This document shows, in pieces, positions 1-5,826 of a DNA stretch of 5,849 bases. The position numbers and the translations under genes were made by a program. The DNA lies in NCBI GenBank assembly GCA_017521065.1, contig JAFXEA010000322.1, positions 1 through 5,849 of the forward strand, in the 5' to 3' direction. The notes below the pieces were generated by a model. It searched no databases. It was not told where the DNA came from and saw only the letters and a program-made list of their open reading frames with translations. Numbering within the stretch: position 1 is the stretch's first letter; the number at the start of each line of letters is the position of its first letter. Source of the DNA: Kiritimatiellia bacterium (GTDB lineage Bacteria; Verrucomicrobiota; Kiritimatiellia; RFP12; UBA1067).

Positions 1-1363
1 GACAGAGGATTTCGTCAATTCCCGCGGCAAGCAGAGCTTCATTCCGGCAGGTTGCTTCTATACGCGCGTCTCAGGTATCTGGCAGACGGTATGGATGGAG
101 ACCGTTCCTGAAACGCATGTGGAGTCCTACAGATGCACAACTGACATCGACAAGGGGGAAGTGCGCTTCAATTTCAAGATAGCGGGATCGAATCCAGACG
201 AAGAGGTTGAGATTGAGGTTTTCGACGGCGACAGGCGCATCGCATCCGCTGATGAGGATGGCGATGAGACGGTGACGGTGAAGATGCCCAAGGGCTTCAG
301 GCTATGGAGTCCGGAATCCCCTAGCCTCTATACGTTCAAGGTGAAGTGCGGAAAGGATGCGTTTTCCGGTTGCTTCGGAATGCGCAAGTTTGAGAAGCGC
401 AAGGATGCGAACGGCTTTCTCAGGTTCTTCCTCAACAACAAGCCCTGTTTCGTTATGGGTACGCTCGATCAGGGGTGGTGGCCTGACGGGCTGCTTACGC
501 CGCCTTCGGAAGAGGCGATGGAGTACGACGTTAAGGTGCTGAAGGATTGCGGCTACAACACCCTGCGCAAGCACATCAAGGTCGAGCCGCAGCAGTACTA
601 TGCGATGTGCGATCGCCTCGGCATTATGGTCATACAGGATCTGCCCAGCGGTTCGGGTTCTCCGTTCGATCCGATCAAGGCGGAAACGGTCAAGCGCTAC
701 CATCTCCAGCGCATGGAGATGAAGGAGATGATGGATGATCTCCAGACCTTCCCATCCATAGTGATGTGGTGTCCCTACAATGAGGGATGGACGCAGTCCG
801 GCGAGTTCCTTACACACTCCATGCTTGATTTTGTGCGTCGCTATGATCCGACGCGTCTCGTCAACGGGCCGAGCGGCTGCTGGGACTGGGAGGGCGGACA
901 TCTCCTGCCGAAGGGCTGGAAGTGGGAAAACCGCGTTTTGACGAAGCACAAGCCCCTTGGCGAATGCGAAGCCGCCGACACTGTCGATATGCACCTATAT
1001 CGCGGTCCGGCGATGTTTGAGGCGAATGACCGGCGCATTTCCTTCCTTGGTGAGTATGGCGGGCTTGGGCATCCGGTTGCGGAACATCTTTGGAAGGAGT
1101 CCAAGAACGGCAATTGGGGCTATGGTGGCATTGAAGACACGAAAACGCGCGAAGGTCTGGAGAAAACCTATCTTGATCTTCTTGGGAAGGTCTCCGAAAT
1201 GGCGAAAAAAGGGCTTAGTGGAGCCATCTATACGCAGACGACTGATGTTGAGATCGAAATCAACGGACTTCTGACGTATGACCGCAAGGTCCTCAAGTTC
1301 AACCCTGCCATCCTTCGAGAGGCACATGGTAAACTTATTGATGCTGTCGGTGCGGTGAAATAG
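1..1363 (+). CDS. Glycoside hydrolase family 2 protein (beta-galactosidase/glucuronidase-like), 5'-truncated
   Basis: The reading frame is open from the window edge (first full codon at base 2) to TAG at 1361-1363, so the Met at 95 is internal. About 453 residues are visible. They begin in the end of the N-terminal sugar-binding jelly roll (YTRVSGIWQTVWMETVP, typical of GH2). An Ig-like sandwich follows to about base 350 (WSPESPSLYTFKV), then the TIM barrel. The likely acid/base Glu is in WCPYNEGW (codon 782-784) and the likely nucleophile Glu in FLGEYGG (codon 1052-1054). The C-terminal YTQTTDVEIEINGLLTYDR is also characteristic. The family retains configuration while cleaving beta-glycosides such as galactosides, glucuronides or mannosides; the substrate cannot be told from sequence. 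Whether it is secreted is unknown because the N-terminus is missing. Codons such as AGA, AGG, ATA and CTA are more frequent here than in the next two genes. It lies about 300 bases before nusA, with a separate promoter between them, so it is probably not in that operon. Confidence 0.93.
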   Translation, partial: TEDFVNSRGKQSFIPAGCFYTRVSGIWQTVWMETVPETHVESYRCTTDIDKGEVRFNFKIAGSNPDEEVEIEVFDGDRRIASADEDGDETVTVKMPKGFRLWSPESPSLYTFKVKCGKDAFSGCFGMRKFEKRKDANGFLRFFLNNKPCFVMGTLDQGWWPDGLLTPPSEEAMEYDVKVLKDCGYNTLRKHIKVEPQQYYAMCDRLGIMVIQDLPSGSGSPFDPIKAETVKRYHLQRMEMKEMMDDLQTFPSIVMWCPYNEGWTQSGEFLTHSMLDFVRRYDPTRLVNGPSGCWDWEGGHLLPKGWKWENRVLTKHKPLGECEAADTVDMHLYRGPAMFEANDRRISFLGEYGGLGHPVAEHLWKESKNGNWGYGGIEDTKTREGLEKTYLDLLGKVSEMAKKGLSGAIYTQTTDVEIEINGLLTYDRKVLKFNPAILREAHGKLIDAVGAVK

Positions 1364-1420
1364 TGTTGGAGATTACGGGCGAATGCGTTTGCGTTATTCT
1401 GCACGCGGCATTCTAGGGTG

Positions 1421-1545
1421 GCAGTTGCAAAACCTCCCGTATTCAGAGATTCGCTTTCCCTTAACTGGGACAACGGGCGTCTCGCCCGTTGATGTTTTGA
1501 ACGGGCAGGATGCCCGTTCTCCCAGTATGGAGGTTTTGCAATTGC
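1421..1545. repeat. Nested palindromic intergenic element (REP/MITE-like)
   Basis: The ends form a long inverted repeat: 1421-1437 (GCAGTTGCAAAACCTCC) pairs with 1529-1545 (GGAGGTTTTGCAATTGC) at 16 of 17 positions, and the odd pair is a G-T wobble. Inside is a second palindromic core (listed separately), joined on the left by 26 unpaired bases and on the right by 2. A 6-base direct repeat TTCTAG lies outside both ends (1411-1416 and 1546-1551) and could be a target-site duplication, though so short a match may be chance. The element codes for nothing convincing; one frame reads TGVSPV...NGQDAR, which I recall from spurious peptides in PVC-group genomes. It is probably a non-autonomous repeat of the REP or MITE kind. 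A structured RNA or a terminator for the upstream gene is possible, but no T-run follows the outer stem directly. Only one copy is visible here, so the repeat call is inference. Confidence 0.6.
1464..1526. repeat. Three-way-junction core of the palindromic element: two sister hairpins
   Basis: A 7-bp stem, ACTGGGA (1464-1470) with TCCCAGT (1520-1526), encloses two hairpins. Each has a 9-bp perfect stem and a 3-base loop. Hairpin 1 is 1471-1491 (arms CAACGGGCG and CGCCCGTTG, loop TCT). Hairpin 2 is 1499-1519 (arms GAACGGGCA and TGCCCGTTC, loop GGA). The linker ATGTTTT (1492-1498) separates them, and both abut the closing stem without a gap. The hairpins share the arm core AACGGGC/GCCCGTT but differ at the outermost pair (C-G against G-C) and the loop-closing pair (G-C against A-T). 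Both arms changed together, so pairing has been kept. This is seen directly; its biological role is unknown. Confidence 0.75.
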
Positions 1546-1561
1546 TTCTAGTGCTTTTTCA

Positions 1562-1590
1562 TTGACAGAAAACGAGGTTTTTCGTATCAT
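1562..1590 (+). promoter_or_regulatory. Sigma-70-type promoter for nusA-infB
   Basis: A perfect -35 box TTGACA (1562-1567) is followed by a 17-base spacer and the -10 box TATCAT (1585-1590, five of six to consensus). Transcription would start near 1596-1598, giving a leader of about 70 bases before the nusA ATG. It lies in the only non-coding stretch upstream of nusA, just after the palindromic element, and points the right way. Box match and spacing are seen; activity is inferred. PVC-group housekeeping sigma factors are expected to recognise this type of promoter. Confidence 0.75.
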
Positions 1591-1600
1591 TCACCCGTTT

Positions 1601-1647
1601 TCTTTTCGGAGGTCATAGGGTCTCCGAAGGGATTGTTTTGATTTTTG
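1601..1647 (+). terminator. Leader hairpin with T-rich tail before nusA (possible attenuator)
   Basis: Bases 1601-1612 (TCTTTTCGGAGG) can pair with 1621-1632 (TCTCCGAAGGGA) in a 12-bp stem. It contains a perfect core TTCGGAG/CTCCGAA and three G-U wobbles, with an 8-base loop. The T-rich stretch 1633-1647 (TTGTTTTGATTTTTG) follows at once. This is the layout of an intrinsic terminator. Because it lies downstream of the predicted promoter and upstream of the ribosome binding site, it would sit at the very 5' end of the nusA mRNA, so an attenuator fits better than a terminator for the GH2 gene. In E. coli the nusA operon leader contains terminators and NusA limits its own expression, which makes feedback plausible here. 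A simple 5' stabilising hairpin is the alternative. Confidence 0.5.
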
Positions 1648-1652
1648 ACAAA

Positions 1653-1658
1653 AAGGAG
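1653..1658 (+). promoter_or_regulatory. Shine-Dalgarno site deciding the nusA start
   Basis: AAGGAG ends 7 bases before the ATG at 1666. It selects that ATG over the in-frame TTG at 1645, which lies upstream of the site and in the T-rich tail of the leader hairpin. Confidence 0.88.
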
Positions 1659-1665
1659 AGTAAAA

Positions 1666-2931
1666 ATGGCGGATAACCAGTTGCTGGCGATGGTTAACTA
1701 CATCGAGCGCGAAAATGGCGTGGAACGCGAGATCGTGCTTACGGCTATCGAGCAGGCCATTCAGCAGGCGGCGCGTCGCAATACCGGCGTTACCAATGAC
1801 CTTCGCGTCGTCATCGATCGCAAGACGATTACTCTCCATGTGTACGACACGATGGTCGTTTCAGATGAGGATACCGGCACAGGATTCATCTCCGTTGCCC
1901 GTGCCCAGCGTCTTGATCCATCCAAGAAGGAAGGCGATACGATCGACATCGAGTTGCCCGCTTCCAAGCTCGGTCGCATTGCTGCGCAGACTTCGCGCCA
2001 GATGATAATGCAGAAGATCCGCGAGGCCATCCGCTCGAATACATTCAACGATTTCAAGGGTCGCATCGGCGAGATCGTCTCCGGTACGGTGACTGGGCTC
2101 AACCGCCGCGACATCTATGTTATGGTCGGAAAGACGGAGATGGTGCTTCCCGCCAAGGAGCGCATCCCCACTGAGGAGTTTGCCGTCGGCGATTCCATCC
2201 GCGCCATTGTACATCATGTGAAGCCCGAGGCTACGGGTCCTTCCGTGACGCTTTCCCGTGCTTCCGGCGAGTTCGTCCGTGCGCTTTTCCGTCTTGAGGT
2301 CTCCGAAATCTCCGATGGTGTTGTGGAGCTCGTTTCTGTCGCTCGCGATCCTGGTTATCGCAGCAAGATTTCCGTCCGTACGATGGACGAGAAGGTCGAT
2401 CCGGTCGGAGCGTGCGTTGGTCTGCGCGGTGCGCGTGTGCGCAACATCGTGCGTGAACTGAACGGCGAGAAGATCGACATCGTCCGCTGGTCCGACGATG
2501 TGAAGAGCTATGTCACGCAGGCTCTTGCTCCGGCTAAGCTGGAAACTATCGAGGTCGATCCGGATCTGGACAATACGGTGCACGTCACAGTCGCTCCTGA
2601 TCAGTATTCGCTTGCAATCGGAAAGCGCGGCCAGAACGTGCGCCTTTCCACGAAGCTCACCGGCTGGCACATCGATGTCACGAAGGCGATGAACCTCGCT
2701 TCGTTCGAGGATCAGAAGGCCGAGGCGATCAAGACGCTTGCCGATACGTTTTCGATTTCCACCGCGCAGGCGACTCAGCTTGCCGACGCGGGCTTCCTCA
2801 CGGTTGACGGCATTCTCGAGACCGATGCGGAGGATTTTGCCGCAGCTACGGGTCTGGATGATGTCACGGCGACGGGCATCTACGCCGCAGCGCAGGCTGT
2901 GGCCGAACTTATCGGCGAAGGGGAGGAGTAA
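1666..2931 (+). CDS. nusA: Transcription termination/antitermination factor NusA
   Basis: NusA binds RNA polymerase and nascent RNA and modulates pausing, termination and antitermination. The product has 421 residues. Residues 1 to about 130 are the polymerase-binding N-terminal domain. An S1 domain runs from about 132 to 198 (GRIGEIVSGTV). Two KH domains follow: KH1 with DPVGACVGLRGARV (GLRG at 252-255) and KH2 with LAIGKRGQNVRL (GKRG at 319-322). Residues about 355-415 form a single helix-hairpin-helix-like C-terminal repeat (ADAGFLTVDGILETDAEDF). E. coli NusA (495 residues) has two such acidic repeats, so this protein carries a shortened C-terminus. The ATG at 1666 gives a standard N-terminus (ERENGVEREIVLTAIEQAI) and has a good ribosome binding site. 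The gene ends in tandem stops (TAATAA, 2929-2934), 6 bases before infB and in the same frame. No rimP precedes it within the window. Confidence 0.97.
   Translation: MADNQLLAMVNYIERENGVEREIVLTAIEQAIQQAARRNTGVTNDLRVVIDRKTITLHVYDTMVVSDEDTGTGFISVARAQRLDPSKKEGDTIDIELPASKLGRIAAQTSRQMIMQKIREAIRSNTFNDFKGRIGEIVSGTVTGLNRRDIYVMVGKTEMVLPAKERIPTEEFAVGDSIRAIVHHVKPEATGPSVTLSRASGEFVRALFRLEVSEISDGVVELVSVARDPGYRSKISVRTMDEKVDPVGACVGLRGARVRNIVRELNGEKIDIVRWSDDVKSYVTQALAPAKLETIEVDPDLDNTVHVTVAPDQYSLAIGKRGQNVRLSTKLTGWHIDVTKAMNLASFEDQKAEAIKTLADTFSISTAQATQLADAGFLTVDGILETDAEDFAAATGLDDVTATGIYAAAQAVAELIGEGEE
2921..2928 (+). promoter_or_regulatory. Shine-Dalgarno site for infB inside the end of nusA
   Basis: GGGAGGAG lies in the last codons of nusA and ends 9 bases before the infB ATG at 2938. 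The tandem nusA stops sit between site and start, so ribosomes finishing nusA end right on the infB start region. This favours coupled translation of the two genes. Confidence 0.8.
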
Positions 2932-2937
2932 TAAAGC

Positions 2938-5571
2938 ATGAGGGTTTACGAACTTGCCGCAAAGATCGGCACCACTTCGCAGACGGTGATGCGTCTGGCC
3001 GAAGAAAACGAGGTGGAGGTTTATTCTCCGCTCAGTACTTTGGAGTCTGATGAGGTTGAGACGCTCAATGCGGCTCTTCTCAAGGTTGGCATCGAAAAGC
3101 TCAAGGCTGATGCCGAGTCCGCCCGCGACCGCCGCATGAACAAGGCGCGCCGTGCGCTCAAGGCCGCCGAGGAGGCGAACCGCATCCAGGCCGATGAACT
3201 TGAGGTGAACCGTCAGCGCGCCATCGCCGCATACAAGGAGAAGGGCGGCGAGATTCCCATGCCTGAGACGAAGAAGGCTCCCGTCGCGGCGGCGAAGAAG
3301 CCTGTCAAGGAGGAGATCAAGCTTGATCTCCCCGAAGGTCCCAAGGTCAAGTTTGAGGTTTCCGCAACGGAACCGGAAGAGGCCGATGCTCCTGCCGCTA
3401 ACGATGCGGACGATTTTGACGATGACGACGATGACAGCAGCTGGCTGCTGGGCAAGGACCGCAAGGCCGCCGGCGGCAAGAACCAGCCGATGTCGATGAA
3501 GAAACAGCAGCAGGCTCTCGCCAAGAAGGAGCCTAAGAAGGAGAAGGACGTCAAGAAAGATGCGAAGAAGGACTTGAAGAAGGAGGCTGCGAAGCCCGTC
3601 GCCAAGTCTGCGCCCGTCGCTCCCGCCAAGCCTGCTGCGCCTACGCCTTCTCCTCGTCCGGTCACCCGTGTGGGTGGCCTTCGCGCTGGATTCTCTTCCG
3701 TTTCGATGAAGACGGCTACCACGATGAAGATCATGGCGTCGCAGGGGCAGGCTGCTGCTCCGAAGCCGACCGTCACGATGAGCGTCAATACGCGCGAGAT
3801 TTCCGTGCGCGGTGCAGTCGTCGTGAAGGAGCTTGCCACGAAGCTTGGCATCCGTCCAAACCGTCTTATTGCGGACCTTATGCAGCTCAAGGTGCTTGCC
3901 TCCATCAACCAGAGGGTTGAGCCGGAGGTCGCAATCAAGGTTGCGCAGAAGTACGGCTACAAGGTCAATGTTGAACATGCCCGCGACGCGGCGAACAAGA
4001 AGCCTGTCCTTAAGGCAATCGACGCGGATGACGAGATTCCGCAGGATAAGCCAGAGCAGATGCTTCCGCGTCCTCCTGTCGTCACCTTCCTCGGTCATGT
4101 GGACCACGGCAAGACGACCCTCATGGACCACATCCGCCACACGAAGGTTGCGGCCGGCGAGGCTGGCGGCATCACGCAGGCGATCTCAGCCTATCAGGTG
4201 GATGTCCAGGGCCGAAAGATCACGTTCCTCGATACGCCCGGCCATGCCGCGTTCAACGCGATGCGCCAGCGCGGCGCCCAGCTTACCGATATCGCGGTGA
4301 TCATCATCGCCGCCGACGACGGTATCATGCCGCAGACGCAGGAGGCGATCAAGTTCGCCCGTCAGGCGGGTGTGCAGATCATGGTCGCCATCACGAAGTG
4401 CGACAAGCCCACTTCCGATCCGATGCGCGTCAAGCAGATGCTCCAGAAGGAAGGTCTCACACCTGAAGACTGGGGCGGTGACATTGTATGCTGCGAGGTG
4501 TCCGGTCTTACCGGCGATGGCGTCGATAACCTTCTTGAAATGATTCTTCTTCAGGCGGATATGCTTGAGCTCACCGCCAACCCTGCCCGCCGTGCGAACG
4601 GCTATGTGATTGAGGCGGAGCTGGAGCAGGGCTTCGGCCCGTCCGCAGTCGTGCTCGTCACCGGCGGAACTCTGAAGGTCGGCGATGCGATTCTCATCGG
4701 CGAGCATTTCGGCAAGGTGCGTTCGCTCATCGACGACCATGGCCGCCGTATCAAAGAGGCTCCGCCGTCCACCCCCGTCAAGTGCACCGGTCTTTCCGGC
4801 GTACCTGAGGCAGGCGCGGAATTCCGCGTGATGCTTGACGAAAAGCGCGCCCGCACACTCGCCGAGGAGGCCGCCCGCCGCCGCAAGGAGGAGGAGCTTT
4901 CCCAGTCCAAGGCGGTTTCGCTCGATGCGCTTCTCTCGAAGATGGGAGCTGACGGCAAGCGTGAACTTTCCGCGGTCGTCAAGGCCGATACGCAGGGTTC
5001 GCTTGAGGCTATCGTCGGTGCTCTCCGCGAGATCAAGAGCGAGAAGGTTTCGCTCAAGATCATCGGCACCGGCACAGGCAATGTCTCGATGACGGATGTG
5101 AAGTCCGCCGCCGCAGGCAAGGCCGTGATTGTCGGCTTCGACATCGGCAACGATTCGGGCGTCCAGGGGCAGGCGCGTCACGACGGAGTGAAGATCTCCT
5201 CGTTCCGCATTATCTACGAGCTCATCGACCATGTCAAGAAGTGCATGCTTGACCTTCTGCCGCCAGAGTACAAGGAGACGGTCAAGGGCCATGCGACCAT
5301 CAAGGCCGTATATGATATCGGCAAGGTCGGCAAGATCGCCGGCTCCCAGATGCTCGACGGTTCGCTTCTTGCGTCCGGACGCTACCGCATCCTCCGCAAC
5401 AAGGAGGTCGTGTGGGAAGGCAAGCTCCAGTCGCTCAAGCACTTCAAGGACGAAGTCAAGGAAGTGACTGGCCAGCAGGAGTGCGGCGTGCATTTCGCCG
5501 GATTTGAGAACTTCGCCGCCGGAGACACGATCGAATGCTTCATCCTTGAGGAGCTTCCCCGCTCGCTCTGA
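2938..5571 (+). CDS. infB: Translation initiation factor IF-2
   Basis: IF2 is the GTPase that brings fMet-tRNA to the 30S subunit and promotes subunit joining. The product has 877 residues. Residues 1-52 are a first IF2_N domain (MRVYELAAKIGTTSQTVMRL). Then come a charged helical stretch (about 60-105) and a low-complexity linker with an acidic run (158-166) and a Lys/Ala/Pro-rich part (about 196-242). A second IF2_N domain spans about 285-343. The G domain has G1 GHVDHGKT (386-393), G2 GGITQ (410-414), G3 DTPGH (432-436), G4 TKCD (486-489) and G5 SGL (522-524). A beta-barrel follows (about 550-650), then a charged helix (about 632-672), domain 3 (about 678-783, KADTQGSLEAI) and the tRNA-binding C2 domain (about 784-872) with SLKHFKD (832-838) and ECG (848-850). 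G4 and G5 differ from the usual NKxD and SA(K). The first residue of the usual IAGC motif in C2 is kept, but its Cys is Ser (803). It is cotranscribed with nusA, without ylxR between them. The stop is TGA at 5569-5571. Confidence 0.98.
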   Translation: MRVYELAAKIGTTSQTVMRLAEENEVEVYSPLSTLESDEVETLNAALLKVGIEKLKADAESARDRRMNKARRALKAAEEANRIQADELEVNRQRAIAAYKEKGGEIPMPETKKAPVAAAKKPVKEEIKLDLPEGPKVKFEVSATEPEEADAPAANDADDFDDDDDDSSWLLGKDRKAAGGKNQPMSMKKQQQALAKKEPKKEKDVKKDAKKDLKKEAAKPVAKSAPVAPAKPAAPTPSPRPVTRVGGLRAGFSSVSMKTATTMKIMASQGQAAAPKPTVTMSVNTREISVRGAVVVKELATKLGIRPNRLIADLMQLKVLASINQRVEPEVAIKVAQKYGYKVNVEHARDAANKKPVLKAIDADDEIPQDKPEQMLPRPPVVTFLGHVDHGKTTLMDHIRHTKVAAGEAGGITQAISAYQVDVQGRKITFLDTPGHAAFNAMRQRGAQLTDIAVIIIAADDGIMPQTQEAIKFARQAGVQIMVAITKCDKPTSDPMRVKQMLQKEGLTPEDWGGDIVCCEVSGLTGDGVDNLLEMILLQADMLELTANPARRANGYVIEAELEQGFGPSAVVLVTGGTLKVGDAILIGEHFGKVRSLIDDHGRRIKEAPPSTPVKCTGLSGVPEAGAEFRVMLDEKRARTLAEEAARRRKEEELSQSKAVSLDALLSKMGADGKRELSAVVKADTQGSLEAIVGALREIKSEKVSLKIIGTGTGNVSMTDVKSAAAGKAVIVGFDIGNDSGVQGQARHDGVKISSFRIIYELIDHVKKCMLDLLPPEYKETVKGHATIKAVYDIGKVGKIAGSQMLDGSLLASGRYRILRNKEVVWEGKLQSLKHFKDEVKEVTGQQECGVHFAGFENFAAGDTIECFILEELPRSL

Positions 5572-5576
5572 CAGAC

Positions 5577-5826
5577 TTGATTTCGTTGTCCGAGTGGGAC
5601 GAAGGATCTGAAGGCTCTTGTAGATTCGCTTCGGTCTGAATCTGAATTTGGTGCACCGCAACCGCCAAGGCATAGCCGTATGCAGAATTGACTTCTTGCT
5701 GTGGCTAGTGTCGCTGTAATTGCCGCTTTCGGACTCGCCGGTTGGCTTTTCTGTTCACCGGATAGCAGGGGTGAACCGCACGATCCGCTCGGTGATGCGT
5801 TTAACGTTCCGGAAAGTGTAAAATGA
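5577..5826 (+). pseudogene. Remnant of a small single-span membrane protein gene (frameshift plus nonsense)
   Basis: No intact gene fits here, but a protein-like reading emerges across two frames. From TTG 5577 one frame reads ISLSEWDE. Removing one G of the GG pair at 5604-5605 continues into DLKALVDSLRSESEFGAPQ and on to RHSRMQN, then TGA at 5689-5691. The same frame continues LLAVASVAVIAAFGLAGWLF and CSPDSRGEPHDPLGDAF to TGA at 5824-5826. Repaired, this would be about 82 residues: a hydrophilic N-terminal part, one membrane span or anchor preceded by basic residues, and a short polar tail. A CGA-to-TGA change would explain the nonsense codon. The stop overlaps the next start as ATGA, as in coupled operon genes. 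I do not recognise the family; a small anti-sigma-like or tail-anchored protein is possible but unproven. A 41-residue protein starting at GTG 5701 is the intact alternative, but it lacks a clear ribosome binding site. Sequencing error is a further possibility. Confidence 0.5.

Noticed and set aside
1381..1413. GAATGC/GCATTC inverted repeat just after the GH2 stop
   Set aside because: Only 6 bp with a 21-base loop and no T-rich tail; not distinguishable from chance. I see nothing else supportable in 1364-1410.
1383..1565. A 60-codon plus-strand frame between the GH2 gene and nusA
   Set aside because: It lies over the palindromic element and reads through its hairpins. It has no ribosome binding site, and the peptide (TGVSPV, NGQDAR) is a by-product of the repeat.
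1645..1650. A second TTGACA as a -35 box
   Set aside because: A -10 box at 17 bases would fall inside the nusA start codon region (around 1668) and no TATAAT-like sequence is there.
1645..1665. In-frame TTG as the nusA start, adding 7 residues
   Set aside because: It sits upstream of the clear AAGGAG site and within the T-rich tail of the leader hairpin. The ATG at 1666 has correct spacing and gives the usual NusA N-terminus.
1861..4140. A 759-codon open frame on the minus strand across nusA and infB
   Set aside because: It is exactly codon-aligned with the sense genes and stays open only because they avoid TTA, CTA and TCA. Its protein is Arg/Leu-rich without a recognisable domain, and it crosses the nusA-infB junction. 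The same applies to the 495-codon minus frame at 4186-5673 and smaller ones over the GH2 gene.
5622..5643. AGATTC/GAATCT stem after infB as a terminator
   Set aside because: The stem is only 6 bp and AT-rich, with a 10-base loop and no T-run. It also falls in the protein-like frame, so I do not call a terminator after infB.
5688..5720. TTGACT with TGTAAT as a promoter for the gene starting at 5823
   Set aside because: The spacing is 21 bases, too long for a normal promoter, and both boxes fall in the protein-like remnant.
5753..5776. Inverted repeat GTTCACC/GGTGAAC with a 10-base loop
   Set aside because: It lies inside the coding-like frame of the remnant, has no T-run after it and is short enough to be chance.
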